DNA from: DAISJI01 sp964559835
GTDB taxonomy: Bacteria > Acidobacteriota > Terriglobia > Terriglobales > Acidobacteriaceae
DNA: 64,000 nucleotides
NCBI GenBank assembly: GCA_964559835.1
Contig: CAZLJE010000022.1
Coordinates: 29,297-93,296 of the forward strand
Direction of reading: 5' to 3'
The notes under the pieces: model-generated
Told to the model about the DNA's origin: nothing
Databases searched by the model: none
What the model saw: the letters and a program-made list of their open reading frames with translations, nothing else
Program-made: the position numbers and the translations under genes
Part shown: in pieces, positions 25,531 through 34,173 of the stretch
Layout: every line of letters starts with the position of its first letter
Numbering within the stretch: the stretch's first letter is position 1

Positions 25531-26781
25531 CTACTTGCCGAGCGTGAAGAACCAGACGACGGTAAGCAGGATGATGATCGCGGTCGTCGCCCACGCGATC
25601 ACGTTGAACGTGCGCGAGTTCGTGTACTTCCCCATCAGCTCTTTTTTGTTGATCAGCAGCAGCATGAAGATCAGCACCGGGGGAAGGGCGATCCCGTTCA
25701 GCACCTGCGAGAACAGGATCACCTTGATGAAGGGGAAGTGCGGGATCAGCGTCGCGCCCGCGCCCACCGCGATCAGGATCGTGTACAGCCAATAAAAGAA
25801 CGGCGCCTCGCTGAACTTTTTACCCACGCCGGACTCGAACCCTAAACCTTCACACACGGAATAAGCCGTCGATATCGGCAGGATGCTCGCGGCAAATAGA
25901 GAGGCGTTGAACAGGCCGAGCGCAAAGAGGATATACGCGTACTCGTGCGCCAGCGGACGCAAAGCGACGGCGGCCTGGGCGGCGGAATCGATGTTCCGTT
26001 CCCCTGCCGCATACAGCGTCGCCGCGCAGGTGACGATGATGAACCACGCGACGACGTCGGTAAAAATGCAGCCCGCAACCACGTCCAGCCGCGAAGCTTT
26101 GTATTGGCGCGCCGTAACGCCCTTCTCCACGACGGACGCCTGCAGGTAAAACTGCATCCATGGGGCGATCGTGGTTCCGATGATGCCGATCGTCATGTAC
26201 AGATATCCGGACTGTTTCCATTCGGAACTGGCGGGCGGCTTGATCGTCTCGTATAAGGCGTGCACCCACTTCGGACCGGCGAGCACCCCGGCGATGATGT
26301 ACGCGATATAAAAGAAAGAGGCGAGCAGGAACACTTTTTCGACGCTCTTGTAGCTTCCCTTCACCACGATCAGCCACACGAAAGCGGCGGCGAGCGGCAC
26401 GGTGATGTACTTCGAGGCGTGGAACAATTCCAGGCTGCTGGCGATCCCGGCGAACTCGCTCAACACGTTGCCGAAATTCACCAGCACGAGCGCCACCATC
26501 AGCAGGAACGTAACGCGGAACCCGAACTCCTCGCGGATAAGGTCGCTGAGCCCTTTGCCAGTGACGGCGCCCATGCGGGCGCACATCTCCTGCACCACGA
26601 TCAGCGCGATGGTCGTCGGAATGATCGTCCAGAGGAGTGAATAGCCGAACTGCGCACCCGCCTGCGAATAGGTGAGGATCCCACCCGCGTCGTTATCGAC
26701 GTTGGCGGTAATAATGCCGGGGCCGACGACTGCAAAGAACAGCAGCAGACGCAGCTTCCATCGCCTTAGGATGCGCATCAT
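25531..26781 (-). CDS. Nramp-family divalent metal transporter
   Basis: The 416-residue protein has the eleven-helix Nramp plan. The metal-site region in TM1 reads GPGIITANVDNDAGGI, which has the D-x-x-N/D context of the family (canonical D-P-G-N is replaced by D-N-D-A). TM6 has ATSS-like GTTIAPWMQF instead of the canonical A-x-x-M-P-H with methionine; the Met stands in W-M-Q. The alternative motif resembles the NRMT/NrmT-like or MntH-related group lacking parts of the Mn2+ site, so Mn2+ or Fe2+ is not certain; Mg2+ or another ion is possible. Convergent with the antiporter operon. Confidence 0.78.
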   Translation of the reverse strand: MMRILRRWKLRLLLFFAVVGPGIITANVDNDAGGILTYSQAGAQFGYSLLWTIIPTTIALIVVQEMCARMGAVTGKGLSDLIREEFGFRVTFLLMVALVLVNFGNVLSEFAGIASSLELFHASKYITVPLAAAFVWLIVVKGSYKSVEKVFLLASFFYIAYIIAGVLAGPKWVHALYETIKPPASSEWKQSGYLYMTIGIIGTTIAPWMQFYLQASVVEKGVTARQYKASRLDVVAGCIFTDVVAWFIIVTCAATLYAAGERNIDSAAQAAVALRPLAHEYAYILFALGLFNASLFAASILPISTAYSVCEGLGFESGVGKKFSEAPFFYWLYTILIAVGAGATLIPHFPFIKVILFSQVLNGIALPPVLIFMLLLINKKELMGKYTNSRTFNVIAWATTAIIILLTVVWFFTLGK

Positions 26782-26950
26782 CCATGACCGGTATCTTCAG
26801 GATCGAACAGCGGCACCCAGAATAAACGCCGCCTTGAATTTCTGTCAGCACAGAAACACCGTGATCTGCAAATTCATCAACCGTCAACATGTTCAACCGG
26901 TCCTCGCGATTTCCGTTTTCTGCATCCAAGCTGCAATCAGGAGAAAGAAC

Positions 26951-27541
26951 GTGAGAAAGATTCTCCCCACTGTTTTCCTTGCTGCAATCCTCACCTCTTC
27001 CGCACTGGCACAGAAATTGGACCTGGCTCTCACCATCGGGGCATATCACCCGGTGAACAACGGCTTCAGCAGCGGCAATGCCTTCGTTATCGAGGGCAAT
27101 GCCGGATTGCGGCTCGCCTCGGTCCCATTTCTCGCCCTCTATTTCGAGGTGCCGGTCGCGGGCACGCTGGACTCGAACGTCCCTGCGTCGGCGCTCACTT
27201 CCGCGGGAACATACTCGTCACTGTTCTTGACGCCGGGCGTGCGTTTGAAACTCGCGCCCGGCGCTCCCATCTCGCCGTACATCGCCACCGGCGGCGGACT
27301 GGCGCGCTTCAACCGCAGCGCCTCACAGACGCCCACTGGAAGCTCCAGTACCGTGAACAAGGGAGTCTGGGACATCGGCGGAGGACTGGATATGAAGGTC
27401 GCACCCTTCCTGAGCGTGCGGGCGGAAGTGCGCGACTTCTATTCGGGAAGCCCGGAACTAAGCCTCAGCCAGGTGACGGGAACCTTTGACCAGAGACAGC
27501 ACAACATCATCGGCACAGCGGGCGTCGTTCTAAGGTTCTAG
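26951..27541 (+). CDS. Outer-membrane beta-barrel (OmpA/OmpX-like) protein
   Basis: The start is GTG at 26951 (AGGAGAAAGAAC upstream). The 196-residue protein begins with a signal peptide (RKILPTVFLAAILTSSALAQ). Mature protein is a series of short amphipathic strands (LDLALTIGAYHPVN, ALYFEVPVAGTL, LFLTPGVRLKLAPG, SPYIATGGGLARF, DIGGGLDMKVAPF) and ends with Phe (VVLRF), a beta-barrel insertion signal. The best guess is a small outer-membrane barrel of the OmpW/OmpX type. Function unknown. Confidence 0.75.
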   Translation: MRKILPTVFLAAILTSSALAQKLDLALTIGAYHPVNNGFSSGNAFVIEGNAGLRLASVPFLALYFEVPVAGTLDSNVPASALTSAGTYSSLFLTPGVRLKLAPGAPISPYIATGGGLARFNRSASQTPTGSSSTVNKGVWDIGGGLDMKVAPFLSVRAEVRDFYSGSPELSLSQVTGTFDQRQHNIIGTAGVVLRF

Positions 27542-27555
27542 CAAGGTACTCTCGC

Positions 27556-27564
27556 TGTTAAAAT
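27556..27564 (+). promoter_or_regulatory. Extended -10 (TGTTAAAAT) before the Cof gene
   Basis: Ends 8 nt before the GTG at 27573; no Shine-Dalgarno in the gap. Suggests leaderless transcription. Confidence 0.4.
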
Positions 27565-27572
27565 GTGACGCA

Positions 27573-28427
27573 GTGACACTCCCTTTACGCCTGATCGCCA
27601 TTGACATCGATGGCACCCTGCTGAACAGCCAAGTTCAGGTCCCCGAAGCGAATCTCGTGGCGCTGCGAAAGGCTCATGAAGCGGGTGTCGAAATCATTCT
27701 CGTCACCGGCCGCCGGCATACGTTTGCGATGCCGATTGCCGAGGCGCTCGGCTTCCCTCTCTGGCTCATCAGCTCCAACGGCGCGGTCACGAGATCGACC
27801 GCGGGCGAACTCTTCTACCGCGATCTGCTGCCCGCCAACACAGCTCGGAAGTTGATCGGCTGGATGGACGAGTATCGCGGCAACGCCGTTGTCACCTTCG
27901 ACCGGGAGGACCGCGGAGCGCTGATCATCGAACGTGCTGACGAGTTGCACGCCTCTATCAGCCGCTGGATGGAGAAGAACGCAGCGTTCATCTCGCAAGT
28001 CGTTCCGCTGGAAGACTGTCTGATCACCGATCCAGTCCAGACGATGTTCTGCGGCTCGATCGGACACATGCAAGCGGCACAGGAGCGGTTGGCCGCCAGC
28101 GGAATGGGCGAAGAGATCACCGTTCTGAAAACGGAGTACGAGGCACGCGACCTGACCATTGTTGATGTCCTGAACTGCGGTTGTTCGAAAGGCCATGCCG
28201 TTGAGCGCTGGGCGAACCGCCGCGGCATCAAACCAGAGCAGGTGATGGCTATCGGCGACAACTACAATGACGTGGAAATGCTTGAATTTGCAGGTATTCC
28301 GGTAATCATGGGAAATGCCTGTCAGGAGCTGCTCGAGGCCGGGTACAATCGTACAGGTTCGAACGACGAGAATGGGGTGGCCCAAGCGATTGAAAACGTC
28401 CTTGGCAAGACGGTAGCGACCTTCTAG
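27573..28427 (+). CDS. Cof-type HAD phosphatase
   Basis: A 284-residue HAD-IIB protein. Motif I is AIDIDGTLL (D11 and D13), motif II ISSNGAV, motif III a lysine in GCSKGHAVERW and motif IV MAIGDNYNDVEML. A C2B-type cap lies between motifs II and III, and the end has VIMGNACQELLEAGYNRTGSNDENGVA, which is typical of Cof/YbiV/YidA-like sugar-phosphate phosphatases. It dephosphorylates phosphorylated sugars or cofactors; substrate unknown. GTG start. Followed by the lytic transglycosylase gene after 2 bp. Confidence 0.88.
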   Translation: MTLPLRLIAIDIDGTLLNSQVQVPEANLVALRKAHEAGVEIILVTGRRHTFAMPIAEALGFPLWLISSNGAVTRSTAGELFYRDLLPANTARKLIGWMDEYRGNAVVTFDREDRGALIIERADELHASISRWMEKNAAFISQVVPLEDCLITDPVQTMFCGSIGHMQAAQERLAASGMGEEITVLKTEYEARDLTIVDVLNCGCSKGHAVERWANRRGIKPEQVMAIGDNYNDVEMLEFAGIPVIMGNACQELLEAGYNRTGSNDENGVAQAIENVLGKTVATF

Positions 28428-28429
28428 AC

Positions 28430-29200
28430 ATGAGAGCTGTTGGAAAAGTCGGGGCTTTGATTTTTCTAACGGTCGGCGTGTGCCTCGCCACCGATGAAAC
28501 ACCGGCCAAATCCCCGATCGCTTCCGAGAGCCCCACTGCCGGTTTCGTGTACGTCGCTACCCTTCAGAACGGCTTCAGTATCCGTTTCGACCACCGCGCG
28601 CGGCGCAGCGACCAGTCGCGGTTATTCCTGACTGCCGACGAGACCAGCTTCCTCGACGTTCCCACGGCGCAGATCGCCGACCTCTCTACGGAGAAGCTGC
28701 CCGAGAAATCCGCCGACGGGCCTACGCCGGCTCCGAAGATGGATATTCCCACGGCAATCGCCAGCGCCAGTGACAAACACGGCATCGACGCCGACCTGCT
28801 TTATAGCGTCATCCGCGCCGAGAGCGGCTTCAATCCGCGCGCGGTCTCGAACAAAGGCGCGCAAGGGCTCATGCAGTTGATGCCCGGCACCGCCAGCAAA
28901 CTCGGCGTGCAGGACGCGTTCGACACGCAATCGAACGTCGAAGCCGGCACGCGGTATCTCCGCGAATTGCTCGACCGCTACCACTATGATCTCGCCAAGG
29001 CCCTGGCCGCGTACAATGCCGGGCCGCAGCGCGTCGACCAGTATCGCGGCATTCCGCCGTATCGCGAGACCCGCGCCTACATCGCGCGCATCATCCGCGA
29101 GTACAACAAAAAGAAACTCGTTGCCATCGCGAAACAAAAGAAGGAGCGGCGTACAAGCACTCCCATTCGCAATGCCGCTGTTGTAACGCCGGGTACATAA
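28430..29200 (+). CDS. Lytic transglycosylase (SLT domain), secreted
   Basis: A 256-residue protein with an N-terminal signal-type hydrophobic stretch (VGALIFLTVGVCLAT), a spacer with unclear fold, and an SLT domain from about residue 105. The catalytic glutamate is E131 (RAESGFNPRAVS), followed by GAQGLMQLMPGTA and ALAAYNAGPQRVDQY. It cleaves the glycosidic bond of peptidoglycan in the periplasm with formation of an anhydro sugar. The C-terminal ~50 residues are basic. The gene follows the Cof phosphatase directly and could share a transcript. Confidence 0.88.
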   Translation: MRAVGKVGALIFLTVGVCLATDETPAKSPIASESPTAGFVYVATLQNGFSIRFDHRARRSDQSRLFLTADETSFLDVPTAQIADLSTEKLPEKSADGPTPAPKMDIPTAIASASDKHGIDADLLYSVIRAESGFNPRAVSNKGAQGLMQLMPGTASKLGVQDAFDTQSNVEAGTRYLRELLDRYHYDLAKALAAYNAGPQRVDQYRGIPPYRETRAYIARIIREYNKKKLVAIAKQKKERRTSTPIRNAAVVTPGT

Positions 29201-29279
29201 AACGAATCCGGTCTCGCATTGACCGCCTCCGTCGCCCTCGTTTAGTGTGACGAGGCTTGCCCTGCCGCCCAAATAACGG

Positions 29280-30371
29280 ATGAAGCGCAAACAGATCATC
29301 GTTCTCCTCGTCGTCTTCGTCGTGCTTGGCGCGCTGGTATACCTCCAGATCCACACCTGGCGCCGTTTCGATTGGGAGAAATTCAAGGACGGCAGCGAAG
29401 GCATCAATTGGCTGCGCGTGCTCGCCGCCGTCGCCTTGATCTACTTTGCCGACTTCCTCCGCGCTGCGCGCTGGAAGATCTTCCTGCGTCCTAGCGCCCC
29501 CAACGTCGATTGGCGCAGCCTCATCGCTCCGCAATATGTCGGTTTTGCGGGTTTGGCGTTGCTCGGCCGGCCGGGCGAGTTCATTCGCCCTTACCTGATC
29601 GCCCGCCGCGCGAACCTGACCTTCGGCTCGCAAGTGGCGCTTTGGTTCGTCGAACGCGCTTTCGACACCGGCGCCGTCGCCATCATGCTCGCGGCCGACC
29701 TGTTCTTCGTTCCCGGCATGCGGGAGGACTACCCGCGCTGGCAGCCGTTTGGGTATGGCCTGATCGCACTTTTCCTCGCATTCGTCGTTCTGCTCGTTGC
29801 GCTGGCGAAGCGTGGCCCCGCGATTTCGTCATGGGTCTGCCGGCAGATCTCGGTTATCGCACCCAGCCTCGGCGCCAAGCTTGAGGTTCGCTTGCGTGCC
29901 ATGGCCTCTGGGCTCGATGCCATCCACGACTTCCGCTCTTTTACCCAATCTGCTGCCCTTTCCCTGATCATCTGGGTGATCATCGCGATGGCCTACCGGC
30001 AGGTGACGCATGCCTATCCGGTCGACACCGGACTTCCCGGCCTGAATCTTCCGGAAGTCATTCTCCTCATGGCCGCCAGCGTCGCCGGCGGCGTGATTCA
30101 GTTGCCCGTAGTCGGTGGCGGCTCGCAACTGGCCACCATCGCTGTGCTTAGCCAGACGTTTGGCTACTCCGACAGCCCGGAACTCGCCGTCAGTTGCGGC
30201 ATTCTGCTGTGGTTGGTGACGTTCATTGCCGTCACCCCGGTTGGATTGCTGCTCGCGCGCTATGAACACGTGTCCCTGCGCAAGCTGACCGAGGAGTCGC
30301 AGGAAGCCGAGCACGAGATCGAGGCCCAGATATCGCATCACGAGACTGAACCCAAAGCCAGTCTCGATTGA
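29280..30371 (+). CDS. Lysylphosphatidylglycerol synthase TM-region (flippase-like) membrane protein
   Basis: The 363-residue protein has about eight membrane helices and the UPF0104/YbhN-like features: ADFLRAARWKIFLRPS, PQYVGFAGLALLGRPGEFIRPYLIARR, WFVERAFDTGAVAIM, and QLPVVGGGSQLATIAVL. The family contains the membrane part of MprF and likely lipid translocases. The function in Acidobacteriota is not defined. Cytoplasmic tail is glutamate-rich and ends with HHETEPKASLD. Confidence 0.78.
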   Translation: MKRKQIIVLLVVFVVLGALVYLQIHTWRRFDWEKFKDGSEGINWLRVLAAVALIYFADFLRAARWKIFLRPSAPNVDWRSLIAPQYVGFAGLALLGRPGEFIRPYLIARRANLTFGSQVALWFVERAFDTGAVAIMLAADLFFVPGMREDYPRWQPFGYGLIALFLAFVVLLVALAKRGPAISSWVCRQISVIAPSLGAKLEVRLRAMASGLDAIHDFRSFTQSAALSLIIWVIIAMAYRQVTHAYPVDTGLPGLNLPEVILLMAASVAGGVIQLPVVGGGSQLATIAVLSQTFGYSDSPELAVSCGILLWLVTFIAVTPVGLLLARYEHVSLRKLTEESQEAEHEIEAQISHHETEPKASLD

Positions 30372-30407
30372 GTAACTCCCGGCTGCACTCCTCCCCTTCA
30401 CCAGCGC

Positions 30408-30416
30408 TGGTAGAAT
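30408..30416 (+). promoter_or_regulatory. Extended -10 (TGGTAGAAT) upstream of nrdR
   Basis: Consensus-like extended -10 about 42 nt before the ATG at 30459. The same nonamer occurs at 32210-32218. Confidence 0.4.
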
Positions 30417-30458
30417 GAGTTATCGGAACCAAGGTTTAGGGTTTGCGCTGCAACCGTC

Positions 30459-30965
30459 ATGAAGTGTCCTTTTTGCGCCTTCGAGAACGATAAGGTGGTG
30501 GACTCGCGCGAGAGCAAGGAAGGCGAGTCGATCCGCCGCCGCCGCGAGTGCCTGAAGTGCGGCAAGCGCTTCACCACCTATGAGCGCATCGACGAGATCC
30601 CGTACATGGTCATCAAGAAGGACGGCCGCCGGGAAAAATTCGAGCGCCAGAAGGTCCTCAACGGCCTGCTCCGCGCCTGCGAGAAGCGTCCCATTTCGAT
30701 GGGCAAGCTCGAGCAGATCGTGGACGACGCCGAGAACTACGTCATTGATTCGCCCGACCGCGAGCGTCGCACCAGCGAGATCGGCGAGTTGATCATGAAT
30801 CGCCTGCGCCGCTTCGACAAAGTCGCTTACGTGCGCTTCGCCAGCGTTTATCTGGATTTCAAAGATGTACAGGAATTCATGAGCGAATTGAAGGACCTGT
30901 TGAAGAATCAGGCAAAAGAAGTCTCTGTTGTGGACAAAGCGAAACCGAAACAAGTGACGCAATGA
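30459..30965 (+). CDS. nrdR: NrdR transcriptional repressor of ribonucleotide reductase
   Basis: A 168-residue repressor with zinc-ribbon cysteines C3, C6, C31 and C34 (MKCPFC and CLKCGKRF), followed by the ATP-cone domain (PYMVIKKDGRREKFERQKVLNGL). It binds (d)ATP and NrdR boxes before nrd genes. The target genes are not in the window. The C-terminal 25 residues are Lys-rich. The gene lies between a flippase-like gene and a microrepeat block. Confidence 0.95.
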   Translation: MKCPFCAFENDKVVDSRESKEGESIRRRRECLKCGKRFTTYERIDEIPYMVIKKDGRREKFERQKVLNGLLRACEKRPISMGKLEQIVDDAENYVIDSPDRERRTSEIGELIMNRLRRFDKVAYVRFASVYLDFKDVQEFMSELKDLLKNQAKEVSVVDKAKPKQVTQ

Positions 30966-30969
30966 AACC

Positions 30970-31003
30970 CGTTATTGGTTCTTGGTTGTTGGTTATTGGT
31001 TAG
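30970..31003 (+). repeat. GGTTATT/GGTTCTT-type microrepeat
   Basis: Units GGTTCTT, GGTTGTT, GGTTATT, GGTTAGT in tandem directly after nrdR, with a possible partner (AACCAATTC) near 31020. Confidence 0.4.
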
Positions 31004-31090
31004 TAATTGCCGAGTGGGAACCAATTCAATTTCCACTGCGCCCAGATGTGGGATGGGCGCATCCAATCAGCACTTCAGGGGAAAGGTTTT

Positions 31091-31116
31091 GCTAGCGACT
31101 GACGGCTAGCGACTGA
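31091..31116 (+). repeat. Direct repeat GCTAGCGACTGA x2
   Basis: Two exact copies of the 12-mer (31091-31102 and 31105-31116) end 5 nt before the ATG of the dehydrogenase gene. No Shine-Dalgarno is visible there. Confidence 0.5.
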
Positions 31117-31121
31117 TTTTC

Positions 31122-32153
31122 ATGGCATATGACGTCACATTGATTCCCGGCGACGGTATCGGCCCCGAGATCACTTCCGCCGCCGTTCGCATCCTCGAAG
31201 CCACGGGCGTGAAGTTCAACTGGGACCGGCAGGAAGCCGGCGCTGAGGCCTACGAGAAGTACCACGAGTACATGCCGCAGTCGCTGATCGATTCGTTCGA
31301 GCGCACCAAGGTCGGGCTCAAGGGCCCCATCACTACGCCCATCGGCGGCGGATTCTCCAGCATCAACGTCGCGCTGCGCAAGCGCTTCACCCTGTACGCT
31401 AATTTCCGGCCCATCCGGAATCTGCCCCATATCCCGACGCGTTATCCGGAAGTGGACCTGATCATTATCCGCGAGAACACCGAAGGGCTGTATTCCGGCA
31501 TTGAGCACGAAGTAGTCCCCGGCGTCGTCGAGAGCCTGAAGATTATTACCGAGGTGGCCTCTACCCGTATCGCGCGGTTCGCCTTCGAGTACGCGCGCAA
31601 GAACAAGCGCCGCCGCGTCCACTGCATCCACAAGGCCAACATCATGAAGCTGTCCGACGGCCTTTTCCTGCGGTGCACGCGAAACGTCTCCAAGGAGTAC
31701 CCGGAAATCACGTACGGCGAGCACATCGTGGACAACACCTGCATGCAACTGGTGACGAACCCGTACCAGTACGACGTGCTCGTGCTCGAGAACCTGTACG
31801 GCGACATCATCAGCGACCTGTGCGCGGCATTCGTCGGCGGATTGGGCCTCGTTCCAGGCGCGAATTATGGCGATGGCTGCGCCATCTTCGAAGCAGTTCA
31901 TGGTTCGGCGCCTGACATCGCGGGCCGCAACATCGCCAACCCGACGGCCCTGTTGCGCTCGGGCGTCTTGATGCTGCGGTATTTCGGCGAGACCGACGCG
32001 GCCAATCGCATCCGCGCCGCGGTCGAAAAGGTCTATCGCACGCAAGAAAAACGGACGCGCGACGTCGGCGGCACCGCTACCACATCCGAGTACGCCGAAG
32101 CCGTGATCGAAGCCATGCAGGAAGAGCCGGTCGAAGAGCCGGCGATCAAGTAA
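31122..32153 (+). CDS. NAD-dependent isocitrate/isopropylmalate-type dehydrogenase
   Basis: A 343-residue beta-decarboxylating dehydrogenase. It has TLIPGDGIGPEI, the substrate-binding LRKRFTLYANFRPIRNL, REN-TEGLYSGIEHEV, K in HKANIMKLSDGLFL and the metal-binding aspartates in NLYGDIISDLCAAFVGGLG, then AVHGSAPDIAGRNIANPTA. The sequence fits NAD-dependent isocitrate dehydrogenase (group related to archaeal/eukaryotic IDH3) better than LeuB, but homoisocitrate or isopropylmalate dehydrogenase cannot be excluded. It feeds the TCA cycle. A terminator follows. Confidence 0.82.
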   Translation: MAYDVTLIPGDGIGPEITSAAVRILEATGVKFNWDRQEAGAEAYEKYHEYMPQSLIDSFERTKVGLKGPITTPIGGGFSSINVALRKRFTLYANFRPIRNLPHIPTRYPEVDLIIIRENTEGLYSGIEHEVVPGVVESLKIITEVASTRIARFAFEYARKNKRRRVHCIHKANIMKLSDGLFLRCTRNVSKEYPEITYGEHIVDNTCMQLVTNPYQYDVLVLENLYGDIISDLCAAFVGGLGLVPGANYGDGCAIFEAVHGSAPDIAGRNIANPTALLRSGVLMLRYFGETDAANRIRAAVEKVYRTQEKRTRDVGGTATTSEYAEAVIEAMQEEPVEEPAIK

Positions 32154-32162
32154 ATGCGCCGG

Positions 32163-32186
32163 AAACCCGGTTCTGTACCGGGTTTT
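32163..32186 (+). terminator. Terminator after the dehydrogenase gene
   Basis: AAACCCGG pairs with CCGGGTTTT over a 7-nt loop. Confidence 0.65.
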
Positions 32187-32209
32187 GGTGACGCAACCGG
32201 CCATAGCTC

Positions 32210-32218
32210 TGGTAGAAT
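32210..32218 (+). promoter_or_regulatory. Extended -10 (TGGTAGAAT) upstream of ctaA
   Basis: About 86 nt before the ctaA start. A degenerate GACGCC/GCCTG microrepeat lies between it and the start (32263-32302). Confidence 0.35.
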
Positions 32219-32303
32219 CAGCCAGTTGCGTGGGGCAAAGATCGTTGAGTACGTGCGTTGACGCCAGTCGCCGACGCCGGAAGCCTGACGCCTGAAACCT
32301 GAA

Positions 32304-33239
32304 ATGAAGTCACTTTCCACGCCGTATAACCGGGCGCTGCATCGGTTGGCGACCTTCGCCGCGTTCTGGACTTTCGTCCTCATCGTCGCCGGCGCCCTTG
32401 TGACCAGTAATGACGCCGGCCTCTCCGTTCCCGATTGGCCGACCTCGTTCGGTTCCCTCTACAAACTGCCGCCCATGGTTGGTGGGATCAAGTTCGAACA
32501 CACGCACCGCATGATCGCCGAGTCCGTCGGCCTTCTTACCATCATTCTGGCGGTGTGGCTGTCGCGGACAGACCGCCGTCCCTGGATGCGTAAACTCGGA
32601 TGGGCAGCATTGGGAACGGTGATCGCGCAAGGAATCCTTGGCGGCATCACCGTCCTTAATTTCCTGCCGCCCAGCATCTCTTCTGCCCACGCGACGTTAG
32701 GTCAAACCTTCTTCTGCCTGATCGTCGCCATTTGGCTGTTCACGGGCCGAACCTGGGTCGAGGAGCCGCGCCAGAAGCTACCTACGAAGAAGCCCAGCAT
32801 CCAGGTCCTGACCGGCCTGGCTGTCACGTCGATCTATGTGCAGTTAATTCTTGGCGCCGCGTTCCGCCATCATGGCATCAAACTCCTGCCGCACATCATC
32901 AGTGCAACTGTAGTGACGTTTGTCCTGCTCTGGACCGTGGTGCGCGTGTTGACCGAATATCCGCAAGTGGACCAGCTTCGCAAACCCGCGGTCGCCCTTC
33001 TGACGCTGCTGATGGTGCAGCTCGGTTTGGGCTTCGGCTCGTGGGTGACGCGCGTCGAATGGGGCCGTGACGCCGTTCAGCCCGAACGGGCGATGGTGTA
33101 CACCACTGTTGCTCACGTGGCCATCGGCGCTCTATTGCTGGCCACAGCGGTAGTGCTGGCCATCCAGTCATGGCGGCACGTCGCTATTCCAACCGCCGAG
33201 CGCATCCCGCATCGTGAACCGAGGCCCGTCGCCATATGA
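32304..33239 (+). CDS. ctaA: Heme A synthase (CtaA/COX15)
   Basis: The 311-residue membrane protein has eight helices and the heme-binding histidines of the family, including KFEHTHRMIAESVG and SSAHATLGQTFFC. It converts heme O to heme A for aa3-type cytochrome oxidase. The first exported loop has DAGLSVPDWPTSFGSLYKLP, a COX15 signature. Its stop overlaps the ctaB ATG (ATGA), as is usual in such operons. Confidence 0.92.
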   Translation: MKSLSTPYNRALHRLATFAAFWTFVLIVAGALVTSNDAGLSVPDWPTSFGSLYKLPPMVGGIKFEHTHRMIAESVGLLTIILAVWLSRTDRRPWMRKLGWAALGTVIAQGILGGITVLNFLPPSISSAHATLGQTFFCLIVAIWLFTGRTWVEEPRQKLPTKKPSIQVLTGLAVTSIYVQLILGAAFRHHGIKLLPHIISATVVTFVLLWTVVRVLTEYPQVDQLRKPAVALLTLLMVQLGLGFGSWVTRVEWGRDAVQPERAMVYTTVAHVAIGALLLATAVVLAIQSWRHVAIPTAERIPHREPRPVAI

Positions 33240-34165
33240 GCACCGCCACCCCTATCCTTGCCGCCCAGCGCACGTCCTTCGCGGTTGTGGCCCGCGATTA
33301 TACCGAACTGGTAAAGCTGCGCGTTACCTCGCTGATCGTGATGACAGCGTGGGCCGGCTACTTCATGGGGGCGGCCAGATCCGGCGTCTCCTCCTGGGGC
33401 TGGGGACTGCTGCACGCCCTCGTGGGAATCGGACTCGTGTCCGGCGGCACAGCCGCGATGAATGAAGTTTTCGAATGCGACGTCGATGCGCTCATGCGGC
33501 GCACGGCGGGACGCCCATTGCCCTCCAAGCGCATGGGTATGACCCAGGGCATGGCCATCGCCAGCTTCATGGTGTTCGGCGGCGGCGCGTATCTGGCAGT
33601 AATGACGAACACGCTGACCGTCGTGCTCACCATGCTCACCGCCGTTCTCTACCTAGGGGTTTACACGCCGCTGAAGCGCGTTTCGCCGATCTGCACGTTC
33701 ATCGGCGCGATACCCGGTGCAATGCCGCCCCTGCTGGGCTGGACCGCCGCCCGCGGCCGCATCGAACCCGAAGCCCTGGTCCTGTTCGCCATTGTCTTCT
33801 GCTGGCAATTCCCGCACTTCTACTCCATCGCGTGGATGTATCGGGAGGACTATGCGAATGCCGGCATCCGCATGTTGCCAGTGATCGAGGAGAACGGCTC
33901 CTGGACACGGCGCGAGATCATCGGCTACTCGCTGGCGCTGATCCCCGCCACCCTGCTTCCGGCACTGATGCACATGGCCGGACGCGTGTACCTGGTCTCG
34001 GCGATCCTGCTTGCCGGCGGCATGCTCTGGTACGGGGTACAGGCGAGTTTCAGCCCGCCGCCGATGTCTTCGCCGCAGGCTCGCGTTCACGCGCGTAACC
34101 TCCTGAAAGCCACCGTCATCTATCTCCCGCTGCTCTTCGCGGCGATGATGCTCAACGCGTTATAG
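33236..34165 (+). CDS. ctaB: Protoheme IX farnesyltransferase (heme O synthase, CtaB)
   Basis: A 309-residue UbiA-type prenyltransferase. It carries the first Asp-rich motif N-E-V-F-E-C-D-V-D in AAMNEVFECDVDALMRRT and the second in YREDYANAGIRMLPV, plus RPLPSKRM. It transfers farnesyl to heme b to make heme O in the inner membrane. Two bases separate it from a TTG and eight from the GTG of the ABC ATPase, so the cta and ABC genes are probably co-transcribed. Confidence 0.92.
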   Translation: MSTATPILAAQRTSFAVVARDYTELVKLRVTSLIVMTAWAGYFMGAARSGVSSWGWGLLHALVGIGLVSGGTAAMNEVFECDVDALMRRTAGRPLPSKRMGMTQGMAIASFMVFGGGAYLAVMTNTLTVVLTMLTAVLYLGVYTPLKRVSPICTFIGAIPGAMPPLLGWTAARGRIEPEALVLFAIVFCWQFPHFYSIAWMYREDYANAGIRMLPVIEENGSWTRREIIGYSLALIPATLLPALMHMAGRVYLVSAILLAGGMLWYGVQASFSPPPMSSPQARVHARNLLKATVIYLPLLFAAMMLNAL

Positions 34166-34173
34166 AATTGACT

